Of a stretch of 64,000 nucleotides of DNA, positions 24,231-32,724 are shown one piece after another (within the stretch, counting starts at the first letter, position 1; each line of letters starts with the position of its first letter). A model generated the notes under the pieces. It did not search any database. It was given only the letters and a program-made list of their open reading frames with translations, and was not told the origin of the DNA. The position numbers and the translations under genes are program-made. This stretch comes from Mesorhizobium zhangyense (GTDB lineage Bacteria; Pseudomonadota; Alphaproteobacteria; Rhizobiales; Rhizobiaceae). The stretch spans positions 1 to 64,000 of the forward strand of contig NZ_JAAKZG010000001.1 of the NCBI RefSeq assembly GCF_011045115.1, given 5' to 3'.

Positions 24231-24401
24231 CTAGACGCCCTTCAGCAGGCAGCCTGCCGCAAGGACGATATAGGCGATGGTCAAGATCCAGACTGACGCC
24301 AGAGGAATGAACGCAAGAACACCGAGCGCGGCTATGACACCGATTACGGCGATCACGAGTGAAATCAGGAAAACGATTTGGGTGGGCGCACTGAGATTCA
24401 T
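24231..24401 (-). CDS. Small two-helix membrane protein
   Basis: 56 residues, nearly all hydrophobic: two predicted transmembrane helices (IVFLISLVIAVIGVIAALGVL and WILTIAYIVLAAGCLL) with a short polar start. The ATG at 24401 has GGAGGGAG 6 bp upstream, a strong ribosome site that argues it is genuinely translated. It lies 51 bp downstream of the TSUP permease gene on the same strand and is closed by its own terminator, so it could be the last gene of that transcript. Similar short proteins occur widely in rhizobia; no function is known to me. Confidence 0.75.
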   Translation of the reverse strand: MNLSAPTQIVFLISLVIAVIGVIAALGVLAFIPLASVWILTIAYIVLAAGCLLKGV

Positions 24402-24452
24402 GGTTGTCTCCCTCCGCATGATTCGTGCAATGAGAGTGTAACCTCTGGGCGC

Positions 24453-25238
24453 TCAGACACCAAACATCGTCCGCAGTGGGTTGGTCGGGTCCGCCAGCAG
24501 CTTGATCGCGAGCGCTATGCAGGTCAGGACCAATAGCGGTTTGATCAGCTTCGCACCGCTCTTGATCGCCAGGCTGGCGCCTACACGCGCGCCGAGAAAC
24601 TGCGCGACGCCCATCATCAGCCCGATCTTCCACGAGACAACGCCGACAACTGCAAACACGGCAAAGCCGCCGATGTTCGACGCGAAGTTGAGAAGCTTGG
24701 TATGCGCCGTCGCCTTGAGCATGCCGTAGCCGGCCAGTGCTACGAAGGAAAGCATCAGGAAAGAGCCGGTCCCGGGGCCGAAAACGCCGTCATAAAAGCC
24801 GATTGCCGGCACGATCGTCAGCCCGAACAGGAAGGGCGTCAGGCGCTGCACGCGGTCGACATCATCCATATTCGGCTTCAGCGCAAAATAAAGCGCGATT
24901 GCAATCAACACGATGGGCAATACGAGACGCAGCAGGTCGCTGGGCAGGACGGTTGCCAGAAGGGCCCCAAGAACGCTGCCGAGACAGGCCAGCAACGCCG
25001 ACGGCAATTGCTTTTTCAGGTCGACATGTCCCTTGGCGGCGTAGGTGATCGTGGCCGAGCCCGTGCCGAACAGACCTTGCAGCTTGTTGGTGCCGAGCGT
25101 CTCGATCGGCGAGAAACCGGCCAGCAACAGCGCCGGGATGGTGATCAGCCCACCGCCGCCGGCGATCGAATCGATGAAGCCAGCAATGAAGGCCGCCGCA
25201 GCAAGAAGCGCGATTGTTTCGGAAGCAATGTCGAACAT
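24453..25238 (-). CDS. TSUP-family permease (TauE/SafE type)
   Basis: 261 residues, roughly eight hydrophobic helices, with the family's glycine-rich N-terminus GFIDSIAGGGGLITIPALLLAG and the internal-repeat motif GFYDGVFGPGTGSFLML. TSUP proteins export or import sulfite, sulfoacetate, thiosulfate or other organosulfur anions. A sulfite role would fit the SoeABC-type genes elsewhere in the window, but those are 11 kb away and not co-transcribed, so this is only suggestive. Divergent from the TerB-like gene. Confidence 0.85.
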   Translation of the reverse strand: MFDIASETIALLAAAAFIAGFIDSIAGGGGLITIPALLLAGFSPIETLGTNKLQGLFGTGSATITYAAKGHVDLKKQLPSALLACLGSVLGALLATVLPSDLLRLVLPIVLIAIALYFALKPNMDDVDRVQRLTPFLFGLTIVPAIGFYDGVFGPGTGSFLMLSFVALAGYGMLKATAHTKLLNFASNIGGFAVFAVVGVVSWKIGLMMGVAQFLGARVGASLAIKSGAKLIKPLLVLTCIALAIKLLADPTNPLRTMFGV

Positions 25239-25344
25239 GGGATTGACTGGTGGGAAGAATTAACCGCTTCGACCACAGGAGACCCGTTTGCGCAAGGCGG
25301 ATTTCACGCTACTCATCGTCATGAGGGAGAGAAACGAGGATTCC

Positions 25345-25776
25345 ATGGCTGCCAGCTTGCTGACGCAAATACGCAATCTCTTCGAGGGCGACCCCGGTGT
25401 CCGCAAGGTTGCCGACGATCCGGTGCTGTCGGCGGAACTGCTTCTGCTGTTTCGAATGATCCTCGCGGACGGCACTGTCAGCGAGAGCGAGATGGTGGTG
25501 TTCCGCCGCATCTGCGAGGAATCCTTCGGCATCGGGGGCGATAGCCTCGATGCGGTTGTCGAATATCTCAACGATTATGGCTACGAAACCACCGGGGCAC
25601 AGGCTGTGGCGCTGTTCCGCGACCTGGATATCGAGCGGCGCAAACTGCTCGCCCGCCATATGGCCGAGATCGCCAAGGCGGACCACCAGCTAGCGGAAAA
25701 CGAAGTGCGGCTGCTGCGGCGCACGCTGGATATGCTGGGGATCAGCCCGGTGGATGTGGTTAAGCCTGAGGGTTGA
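25345..25776 (+). CDS. TerB-family protein
   Basis: 143 residues of the TerB/TerB_N helical fold: LLLLFRMILADGTVSESEMVVFRRI with the acidic ADGTVSESE metal-binding-like loop, and a second loop KADHQLAENEVRLLRR. TerB-like proteins occur in tellurite-resistance operons and as stand-alone stress or membrane-associated proteins. No other ter gene is here, so tellurite resistance should not be assumed. The ATG at 25345 is preceded by GAGGA. Earlier in-frame ATGs at 25288 and 25321 have no better ribosome site. Confidence 0.8.
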   Translation: MAASLLTQIRNLFEGDPGVRKVADDPVLSAELLLLFRMILADGTVSESEMVVFRRICEESFGIGGDSLDAVVEYLNDYGYETTGAQAVALFRDLDIERRKLLARHMAEIAKADHQLAENEVRLLRRTLDMLGISPVDVVKPEG

Positions 25777-25807
25777 GATTAGTGGATAGGCCGCCCGGCC
25801 GGGTCCC

Positions 25808-25881
25808 CGATGCTTCGCATCGTCCCGGCGTTCGCTGGCCTTTCATCGTGCCACTGGCACGATGAATTCGCGTTCCGCGAA
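25808..25881. repeat. Three consecutive tight hairpins between terB and ABC importer
   Basis: Three perfect stems, each with a 3-nt loop, follow one another: CGATGC/GCATCG (25808-25822), CATCGTGCC/GGCACGATG (25844-25864) and TTCGCG/CGCGAA (25867-25881). They sit between the convergent stops of the TerB-like and ABC ATPase genes. There is no clear T tract. They may be a dispersed repeat or an RNA-stabilising/terminating structure. Confidence 0.7.
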
Positions 25882-25889
25882 CCGGCTGC

Positions 25890-27629
25890 TCACCCCTGTT
25901 CCTGCAAGCGCCTGGCAATCGCCCGGCGCAGATCCGGCGTTGCGGCAACCAGCGCCTTTCCGGCCTCCGACTGCGGATTGTCGAGAACCTCACCCGTCCT
26001 GCCGCGCTCGACGATTTTTCCCTCATGCATGACCATGACCTCGTCGGTGATGGCGCGGGCGACCGATAGGTCGTGCGTGATGAAGAGGTAGGCGACGCCG
26101 AGCCGCTGGTTGAGATCGGCGAACAGGTCGAGGATCTGCGCCCGGATCGACACGTCCAGCGCTGAGACGGGCTCGTCGGCGACGACGAGCTTCGGCCGTG
26201 TGATGATGGCGCGGGCGATCGACAGGCGCTGGCGCTGGCCACCGGAAAATTCGTGCGGATATTTGTCCATGTCGGCCGGCTTCAGGCCGACTTCGTGCAG
26301 CGCGCGCGCCACCATCTCGCGCCGCTCGCCGGCTTCGGGCTGTCTTTCCAGTACATGCAGCGGCTCGGCCACCAGCCGTTCGACCTTGTGGCGGGGATTG
26401 AACGAGCCGTAGGGGTCCTGAAACACCACCTGCATATTGCGGCGCGCCGGTTTTAGCTGGGCCTCGTCCTTGCCCGTCAGCGTTTCACCCATGAAGCGAA
26501 TGGCGCCGTCGGTCGGCTTGTCGAGCGCCAGGATCATGCGGGCAAGCGTCGATTTTCCGCAGCCTGAACGCCCGACCAGCGCTGTCGACTGGCCCTGTTT
26601 CATTGCGAAGGAAACGTCGTTCACGGCACGAACCGGTTCCGGCTTTCGGAATAGTGATGTGCGTCTGCCGGGATAGTCGCGCGTAACGTTTTCAACGACG
26701 AGTAGCGGCGTTCTCTCCCCCCTTGAGGGGGAGATGGCCGCGGAGCGGCCAGAGGGGGTCACCTCGGCAGTGCTCGGCCCATGGGCGGTTCCTCCTGCGC
26801 CAACCCTCTCTGTCGCCTTTGGCGACATCTCCCCCTCGAGAGGGGAGAAAGGGCGGCGCGCGGGGACATGCATCGACGCCAAAGCCAGCTGGCGCGTATA
26901 GGGATGGGACTGCTCCGACAGCGTTCGCGCCGTGTCGCCTTCTTCCATCACCTCACCATTGCGCAGGATAGTTATGCGGTCTGCCATTTCGGTAACGACC
27001 GCCAGATCATGCGAGATCAGCAGCAGCGCCATGCGGTTCTCGTCGACCAGATCGCGCAGCAGGTCGAGGATTTGCGCCTGTAAAACAACGTCGAGCGCGG
27101 TGGTCGGCTCGTCGGCAATTAGCAGTTTTGGTTTCAGCGCGCAGGCAATCGCGATGACCACGCGCTGGCGCTGGCCGCCGGACAGTTCATGCGGATAGCG
27201 CGACAGCGGGAATTTTGCCTCGGGCAGGCCGACGCGGTCGAGGATTTTTCGGGCGCGTTCTTCGGCTTCCGCACGGTTCGCGCCGGTGTGCCAGCGTATG
27301 CCTTCCGCGACCTGCTCGCCGATCGTCTTGACCGGGTTCAGCGCGGTCATCGGCTCCTGGAACACCATGCCGATATCGTCGCCGCGCAGGGCGCACATCT
27401 GGTCTTCGGTCGCAGCCAGAATGTCGATGCCGTCGAAGCGGACCTTGCCCTGCGCGTGCGCGGCCTGCGGCAGAAGCCGCATGATGGTCAGCGCTGTCAT
27501 CGATTTGCCGGAGCCGGACTCGCCGACCAGCCCCATGACCTCGCCGGCACTGAGCGTCAGGTCGATATTTTTCAGGATCGGGGTTTTGCCGATCGACAGC
27601 GTCAGGTTTTCGATTTCCAGCAGGCTCAT
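25890..27629 (-). CDS. Fused dipeptide/oligopeptide ABC transporter ATPase (DppD-DppF type)
   Basis: 579 residues carrying two complete ABC ATPase domains. The first (about 1-255) has Walker A ESGSGKS, signature LSGGQRQRV and Walker B LLIADEP. The second (about 310-575) has GRSGCGKST, FSGGQRQRLS and LVVADEP. Both end with the OppD/F-type regions seen in peptide/nickel importers. The start at 27629 overlaps the permease stop by ATGA. The linker at about residues 260-306 is encoded by a palindromic repeat (26711-26851) translated in frame as a low-complexity Ser/Pro/Gly-rich stretch. It energises the importer encoded upstream. Confidence 0.93.
   Translation of the reverse strand: MSLLEIENLTLSIGKTPILKNIDLTLSAGEVMGLVGESGSGKSMTALTIMRLLPQAAHAQGKVRFDGIDILAATEDQMCALRGDDIGMVFQEPMTALNPVKTIGEQVAEGIRWHTGANRAEAEERARKILDRVGLPEAKFPLSRYPHELSGGQRQRVVIAIACALKPKLLIADEPTTALDVVLQAQILDLLRDLVDENRMALLLISHDLAVVTEMADRITILRNGEVMEEGDTARTLSEQSHPYTRQLALASMHVPARRPFSPLEGEMSPKATERVGAGGTAHGPSTAEVTPSGRSAAISPSRGERTPLLVVENVTRDYPGRRTSLFRKPEPVRAVNDVSFAMKQGQSTALVGRSGCGKSTLARMILALDKPTDGAIRFMGETLTGKDEAQLKPARRNMQVVFQDPYGSFNPRHKVERLVAEPLHVLERQPEAGERREMVARALHEVGLKPADMDKYPHEFSGGQRQRLSIARAIITRPKLVVADEPVSALDVSIRAQILDLFADLNQRLGVAYLFITHDLSVARAITDEVMVMHEGKIVERGRTGEVLDNPQSEAGKALVAATPDLRRAIARRLQEQG
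26711..26851. repeat. Palindromic repeat element inside ABC ATPase coding region
   Basis: The ends are near-complementary: CTCCCCC-TTGAGGGGGAGATG near 26715-26735 and the matching CATCTCCCCCTCGAGAGGGGAG near 26825-26847. Each end contains its own smaller hairpins (GGCCGCGGAGCGGCC; TCGCCTTTGGCGA). The look is that of a dispersed rhizobial intergenic repeat, yet it lies within the linker of the fused ATPase. Its span is about 47 codons without a stop. Confidence 0.8.
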
Positions 27630-28498
27630 CGCTGCCGCCGCAGTTTGGGGTCGATGATGTCGCTGATGCCGTCGCCGAGCAGGTTGAGGCCGAGCACGGT
27701 GAAGACGATGGCAAAGCCGGGGATCAGCGCCAGATAGGGTGCCACCATCATGCGCGTCTGCGCATCGAACAGCATGCGCCCCCAACTCGGCATGGGCGGC
27801 TGCACGCCGAGCCCGACATAGGACAGGCCGGCCTCGGCCAATATGCCGAGCGCGAACTGGATCGTGCCCTGCACCAGCAAAAGGTTGGCGATGTTGGGCA
27901 ATATGTGTTCGACGGTGATCTGCGTCCTGTTCTTTCCGGCAGCGCGGGCGGCGAGGATGAATTCGCGCGGCCAGATGGCCAGCGCGCCGGCGCGCGCGAC
28001 GCGGGCGAAAACCGGGATGTTGAAGATGCCGATGGCGATAACGGCGTTGGTCGCGCTTGGCCCGAGGATAGCCGTGATGATGATTGCTGAAAGCAAGGCA
28101 GGAAAGGCGAAGACCACATCATTGAACCGCATCAACAGATCATCGACGATGCCACCGCGAGCCGCAGCCCAGCAACCGAGCGGCACGCCGAGCCCCATGC
28201 CGATGCCGACCGCGACAAGCGCTACCGCGATGGAACTGCGCGCGCCCACCATGATCATCGACAGCACGTCGCGGCCGAACTGGTCGGTGCCGAACAAATG
28301 GGTTGCCGAGGGCGGCAGCATGCGGTCGGCGACGATCAGTTTCGTCACGTCGTAGGGCGTCCAGAAGAACGATAGCAAAGCCATGCCGGCGATGAACACG
28401 GTGATGACGAAGCCGATGAGGAAGGACCGGTTGCGCAATGCCTGCGCGACGAAGCCGGCCTCTTGGCTGTTGGTTGGTTCGGCTGCCGGCATCGTCAT
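27626..28498 (-). CDS. Peptide-type ABC transporter permease, DppC-like
   Basis: 290 residues with about six membrane helices and the N-terminal OppC-type segment. The inner-membrane component motif EFILAARAAGKNRTQITVEHILPN (EAA-like loop) contacts the ATPase. It overlaps both neighbours by 4 bp (ATGA), so DppB, DppC and the ATPase are translationally coupled. It forms the translocation channel with the DppB-like protein. Substrates in this family include di/oligopeptides, nickel-chelates and opines; the neighbouring M20 deacylase suggests an N-acylated or peptide-like compound. Confidence 0.92.
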   Translation of the reverse strand: MTMPAAEPTNSQEAGFVAQALRNRSFLIGFVITVFIAGMALLSFFWTPYDVTKLIVADRMLPPSATHLFGTDQFGRDVLSMIMVGARSSIAVALVAVGIGMGLGVPLGCWAAARGGIVDDLLMRFNDVVFAFPALLSAIIITAILGPSATNAVIAIGIFNIPVFARVARAGALAIWPREFILAARAAGKNRTQITVEHILPNIANLLLVQGTIQFALGILAEAGLSYVGLGVQPPMPSWGRMLFDAQTRMMVAPYLALIPGFAIVFTVLGLNLLGDGISDIIDPKLRRQR

Positions 28499-29442
28499 CG
28501 GTTGGTCCTCAGGCGAGGATCAACGATCGCGTAGGAGAGATCGACCAGCAGGTTGACGACGACGACCATGGCGACCAGCAGCATGACGACGCTTTCGACC
28601 ACGATCAGGTCGCGCTGGGTGATGGCCTGGAAGATCAGCCGGCCGAGGCCGGGGAGATAAAACACATTCTCGATGATGATCGTGCCGGCAAGCAGGAAAG
28701 CGAATTGCAGGCCGAGAATGGTCAGCACCGGGATCATCGCATTGCGCAGCGCATGCCGCCACAGGACCGTGCGGCGCGGCATGCCCTTGGCGCGGGCGGT
28801 GCGGATATAGTCCTCGCCAAGCACTTCCAGCATGGCCGAGCGCGTCACGCGGGCGAGGATCGCCGCTTGCGGCAGGGCCAGCGCAATGGCTGGCAAGATC
28901 AGAGCCTTCAGCGCCGGCCAGATGCCTGCGCTCCAGCCAGGAAAGCCGCCGGCGGGCACCAACCGCAGCCAGACGGCGAAAATGTAGATAAGCAGCAGCG
29001 CGAACCAGAAGTTTGGAACCGCAACGCCGATCTGGGCTGCGCCCATCGAGATGGTGTCGGCTGCGCGGCCGCGCCGTTCGGCGGAAAAAATGCCGACGGG
29101 AATGGCGATCAGCGTCGACAGCGCCAGCGCGATCAGCGCCAGCGGCAGCGATACCACGACGCGCTCGGTGACGAGATCGAGGACCGGCACCGAATAGGTG
29201 TAGGACTTGCCGAAATCCAGCGTCAGCAAGCCGCCGATCCATTCGAAATAGCGGACGATCACCGGCTGGTCGAGACCCATCTGGTCACGCAACGCCTGCA
29301 CCGCGTCCGGCGTGGCGTTCATGCCGAGCATCAGCCGGGCGGGGTCGCCCGGTACGATTTCCAGCATGGAAAACACGACGATGGAAGCGACTGCGAGCGT
29401 CGCGATGCCGATCAGCAGGCGTTTGAGGAGATAGGCGGTCAT
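28495..29442 (-). CDS. Peptide-type ABC transporter permease, DppB-like
   Basis: 315 residues with a first helix (LLIGIATLAVASIVVFSML), the extracytoplasmic loop typical of OppB/DppB (PGDPARLMLG...QMGLDQPV), and five more helices. The EAA loop is EDYIRTARAKGMPRRTVLWRHALRN. The start at 29442 follows the very long inverted repeat at 29482-29648, which separates it from the binding-protein gene. Forms a heterodimeric channel with the downstream permease. Confidence 0.92.
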   Translation of the reverse strand: MTAYLLKRLLIGIATLAVASIVVFSMLEIVPGDPARLMLGMNATPDAVQALRDQMGLDQPVIVRYFEWIGGLLTLDFGKSYTYSVPVLDLVTERVVVSLPLALIALALSTLIAIPVGIFSAERRGRAADTISMGAAQIGVAVPNFWFALLLIYIFAVWLRLVPAGGFPGWSAGIWPALKALILPAIALALPQAAILARVTRSAMLEVLGEDYIRTARAKGMPRRTVLWRHALRNAMIPVLTILGLQFAFLLAGTIIIENVFYLPGLGRLIFQAITQRDLIVVESVVMLLVAMVVVVNLLVDLSYAIVDPRLRTNR

Positions 29443-29481
29443 GTGGTTTGGACCGCGTTCAACACGTTGATGAAGCGCCCT

Positions 29482-29648
29482 ACGTTGCCCCCCTCTGTCC
29501 TGCCGGACATCTCCCCCACAGGTGGGGAGATCAGCCGGCAGCTACCTTGCAGCTCTTCCTGCCAGGTCGAAGGCTGGCGAAATCCGTCAAGACATCTGAT
29601 CTCCCCACCTGTGGGGGAGATGTCCGGCAGGACAGAGGGGGGCAACGT
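29482..29648. repeat. Perfect 53-bp inverted repeat in the peptide importer operon
   Basis: The left arm at 29482-29534 is the exact reverse complement of the right arm at 29596-29648, with a 61-nt spacer. Arms are C/G-run rich (CCCCCCTCTGTCC; CATCTCCCCCACAGG). It lies between the substrate-binding-protein stop and the DppB-like start. In RNA this would be a very stable stem-loop between cistrons. The style matches dispersed rhizobial repeats. Confidence 0.92.
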
Positions 29649-29674
29649 CAAGCGATGACCTCAATTTTATAAGA

Positions 29675-31156
29675 TCAATCCGCCCACTTCACCTTGGTCA
29701 GATCCGTCGCCTGGATCGGCGCGTTGTCCCACAGTCCCTCGACCTTGGCGTCCCAGACGCCGATCTTGGGCAATTCGAACAGGAAACCGACCACGGCGTC
29801 GTCGGCGAGGATTTTTTGGGCCTGGCCGTAGAGTTCCTTGCGCTTGGCCTCGTCGGAGGTCAGGTTCAACTCTTCGATGACCTTGTTGAAGGCCGGATTG
29901 TCGTAGTTGAAGTAATAATCCTTGCGCGAATAGATATCGATGTCGTTCGGCTCGGTGTGCGAGACGATCGACATGTCGTAGTCCTTCTCGGTGAAGACCT
30001 GCTTCAGCCAGTCGGCCCATTCGAGCGGGATGATCTCGGCGTCGATGCCGATCTCGCGCAGTTCCGACGCGATGATCTGGCCACCGTCACGCGCATAGGG
30101 CGGAGGCGGCAGCTTCAGCGTGGTCTTGAAGCCGTTTTCGAGACCGGCCTCCTTCAGCAGTTCCTTGGCCTTGGCGACATCGTGCGGATAGGTGCCGGTG
30201 AGGTCGACATAGGCCGGATTGTGCGGAGCGAAATGCGAGCCGATCGGTGTGCCGAAACCGTTCGAGGCGCCGTCGATGATCGCCTTGCGATCGAGCGCAT
30301 AGGAGATGGCCTGGCGCACCTTCAGATTGTCGAAGGGCGGCTTCTTGTTGTTCATCGACAGAATGGTTTCGCCTTCCGTCGAGCCGATCACCACCTTGAA
30401 GCGCGGATCGGACTGTATCTGCGGCAGGCCATCGCCCAGCGGCATGTTGGGGAACGCCTGCACGTCGCCCGAAAGCAGGGCAGGGATCGCGGCTGCGGCA
30501 TCGGGGATGATGCGGAACTCGGCCTTGTCGAGGAATACGGGATCGCCCCAATAGCCGTCGGCCTTGACGAGCTTGATCGAAGAACCCTTGGCCCAGCTTT
30601 CGAATTTGAACGGTCCGGTGCCGATCGGCTTTTCCTTGTTGGTCTCAGCCGATTCCGGCGCCACGATCACCGCGTCGCCCCAGCCGAGATTGTAGAGGAA
30701 CGAGCCCTGCGGCTGCTTCAGCGTCACCTTCACGGTTGCCGGATCGATGACTTCGACGGTGTCGATTGCCGCAAACAGGGTCTTCTGCGCATTGGTCGAA
30801 TTTTCGGCGCGGGCGCGGTCGAGCGAGAATTTCACGTCGTCGGCGTTGAAGTCGGTGCCGTCATGGAATTTCACGCCGGTATGGAGCTTGAACGTATACA
30901 CCTTGCCGTCGTCGGAGACGGTCCAGCTTTCGGCGAGGTCAGGCAGAATCTCGCCCTTGGAGCCGATGCGCGTCAGACCTTCGAAGACGTTGGCGTAGAC
31001 GACTTCGTCGATGGCTGCGGCAGCACCCGCCGTCGGGTCGAGATGCGGCGGCTCAAGGACCACGCCGAGCACGAGATCGGTGCGCGCGGCCATTGCCGCC
31101 GTGCTTGAAGCCAGCGCGAGTGCCGCTGCCGCCAGGATCGTCTTCCAGGATTTCAT
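29675..31156 (-). CDS. Peptide-type ABC transporter substrate-binding protein
   Basis: 493 residues of family 5 solute-binding proteins (DppA/OppA/NikA). It has a clear signal peptide MKSWKTILAAAALALASSTAAMA, cleaved before ARTDL. Then follow LDPTAGAAAAIDEVVYANVFEGL, the family signature SWTVSDDGKVYTFKLHTGVKFHDG near 80-105, and ARDGGQIIASELREIGIDAEI. The ATG at 31156 is preferred over a TTG at 31165 for its GGGAG 9 bp upstream. It is the first gene of the importer operon. A periplasmic ligand-capture protein; the ligand is not predictable by eye. Confidence 0.92.
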   Translation of the reverse strand: MKSWKTILAAAALALASSTAAMAARTDLVLGVVLEPPHLDPTAGAAAAIDEVVYANVFEGLTRIGSKGEILPDLAESWTVSDDGKVYTFKLHTGVKFHDGTDFNADDVKFSLDRARAENSTNAQKTLFAAIDTVEVIDPATVKVTLKQPQGSFLYNLGWGDAVIVAPESAETNKEKPIGTGPFKFESWAKGSSIKLVKADGYWGDPVFLDKAEFRIIPDAAAAIPALLSGDVQAFPNMPLGDGLPQIQSDPRFKVVIGSTEGETILSMNNKKPPFDNLKVRQAISYALDRKAIIDGASNGFGTPIGSHFAPHNPAYVDLTGTYPHDVAKAKELLKEAGLENGFKTTLKLPPPPYARDGGQIIASELREIGIDAEIIPLEWADWLKQVFTEKDYDMSIVSHTEPNDIDIYSRKDYYFNYDNPAFNKVIEELNLTSDEAKRKELYGQAQKILADDAVVGFLFELPKIGVWDAKVEGLWDNAPIQATDLTKVKWAD

Positions 31157-31333
31157 CGTCGCCAACTCCCATTGCCCTCAGTTGTCTGCCGGTCAAACCG
31201 GTTCCCGTTCGTTCGAAATCGACGGATAGAAGCGTGAATTCGCAGCCGAGTAAATCACGTTTGTTGCTGGCCAAGGCCTCAAACGGAAATCTTTTTCCTT
31301 TCAAAACAATCGCGCCAGCAATTCGCGCAAAAA

Positions 31334-32611
31334 TCAACGCGTTTTGCCGCGCAGCAGCAGGTCGAGGCCGATCGCCATCACCTTTGCCGATTGCACCATG
31401 TCCTCGATGCCGACCCACTCGTCGGGACGATGGGCGAGGTCGAGAATGCCGGGGCCGTAGGCGATGCAATCGTAGATATGGCCAATGCGGGCGACGTGCT
31501 TCTGGTCGTAGGTGCCAGGCGAGATGACATAATCCGGCTCGCGGTCGAATATTTCGTGGATGCCTTGCGCGATGGCCTTCACCACCGGCGCGTCGCGCTC
31601 GGTCATGATCGGCTGCACTTCCATGATGTCGCGGATGTCGTAGTCGAATTTCGGCCGCTCGCGCTTCAGCCGATCGAGGATGGACGTGACCTCGCTCTTC
31701 ACCTCGGCGATGTTTTCTTCCAGCAGGAAACGCCGGTCGATGGTCAGCCGGCACCAGTCCGGCACGTTGGGCGAGGGCAGGCCGGGGCGGAAATCCTCGG
31801 TCTGGCCGCCATGGATCGAGTTGATGTTCATGGTCGAGCGCCGCGCACCCTCCGGCACCACCGGCATTTTTGTCTGCTTGCGGTCGAGCGCTGGGAATAG
31901 CTCTTCCTCGAAGGCTTGCAGCACCGCACCCATATGGCGCACTGCATTGTCGCCGAGGAAGGGCATCGAGCCATGGGCGATCTCGCCCATGGTCTCGATT
32001 TCGGCCCACCACACGCCGCGATGGCCGAGGCAGATGCGGTCTTTGTTCAGCGGTTCGGGGATGATGACGTGATCGACGCGCGGCTTGGAGAAATAGCCCT
32101 TGCCGGCGAGATAGGCGACGCCGCCATAGCCGCCGGATTCCTCGTCCACAGTGCCGGAAATCTCGATCGCGCCGGGAAAGTCGGGATAGACATCCATGAA
32201 GGCTTCGACCGCGATGATCGATGCGGCCAGCCCGCCCTTCATGTCGCAGGCGCCGCGGCCATAGACCCGGCCGTCTTTGACCACGCCGGCGAAGGGATCG
32301 ACCGTCCAGCCGTCGCCGGCCTCGACCACGTCGATATGCGAGTTGAAATGAACGGTCGGGCCGGGGCTGCGGCCATCGAAACGGGCGACGACATTGACGC
32401 GCGGGTAGCGGTCGGTGTCGCCGGGCGTGCCTTCGCCGCGAATATATTCAACGCCGAAGCTGCGTTTCTTCAACCGTTCGCCGATATATTCGGCGCAGGG
32501 GCGATAGGCCTCGCCGGGCGGGTTGATGGTCGGAAAGCGGATCAGGTCGGCGGTGAGTTCGACAAGATCGTCGACCCGGCCCTCGATTGTTTTCAGCAGC
32601 TTTTCATTCAT
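31334..32611 (-). CDS. M20-family deacylase (ArgE/DapE type)
   Basis: 425 residues of the zinc-dependent M20 family. Metal-site motifs are HFNSHIDVV, GACDMKGGLAA and TVDEESGG, with a dimerisation domain in the middle (GEIAHGSMPF) and late His ligands. Members remove acyl or amino groups from N-acyl amino acids or dipeptides. It lies 177 bp upstream of the importer operon on the same strand, so it may process the imported compound, for example an N-acyl amino acid or a dipeptide. ArgE proper is usually close to arg genes; none is here, so acetylornithine is not assumed. Confidence 0.88.
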   Translation of the reverse strand: MNEKLLKTIEGRVDDLVELTADLIRFPTINPPGEAYRPCAEYIGERLKKRSFGVEYIRGEGTPGDTDRYPRVNVVARFDGRSPGPTVHFNSHIDVVEAGDGWTVDPFAGVVKDGRVYGRGACDMKGGLAASIIAVEAFMDVYPDFPGAIEISGTVDEESGGYGGVAYLAGKGYFSKPRVDHVIIPEPLNKDRICLGHRGVWWAEIETMGEIAHGSMPFLGDNAVRHMGAVLQAFEEELFPALDRKQTKMPVVPEGARRSTMNINSIHGGQTEDFRPGLPSPNVPDWCRLTIDRRFLLEENIAEVKSEVTSILDRLKRERPKFDYDIRDIMEVQPIMTERDAPVVKAIAQGIHEIFDREPDYVISPGTYDQKHVARIGHIYDCIAYGPGILDLAHRPDEWVGIEDMVQSAKVMAIGLDLLLRGKTR

Positions 32612-32683
32612 GCGGGCGACGCGAACCGGAACCTTTTTGACGATCGCATCCAGTGTTGCGCATCGCTTGCGTGAAGTCGAGGA

Positions 32684-32716
32684 AGGAAAAACCGCTCCGG
32701 CGGACCGGAGCGGTGG
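32684..32716 (-). terminator. Intrinsic terminator of exported amine-oxidoreductase operon
   Basis: A 10-bp perfect GC-rich stem, ACCGCTCCGG (32691-32700) with CCGGAGCGGT (32705-32714), has a 4-nt loop. On the minus strand it is followed by a TTTTT run. It lies immediately downstream of the secreted RidA gene. Confidence 0.9.
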
Positions 32717-32724
32717 AAAGGCTT

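Noticed and set aside
25345-25776. Tellurite-resistance operon
   Set aside because: Only a TerB-like gene is found; no terA, terC, terD or terZ neighbours.
28438-29658. 406-codon plus-strand frame opposite the DppB-like permease
   Set aside because: It runs through the 53-bp inverted repeat and has the His/Gln/Asp-rich composition of an antisense of a membrane-protein gene.
29816-31108. 430-codon plus-strand frame opposite the substrate-binding protein
   Set aside because: The minus strand encodes a complete binding protein with a signal peptide; the plus frame has no recognisable domain.
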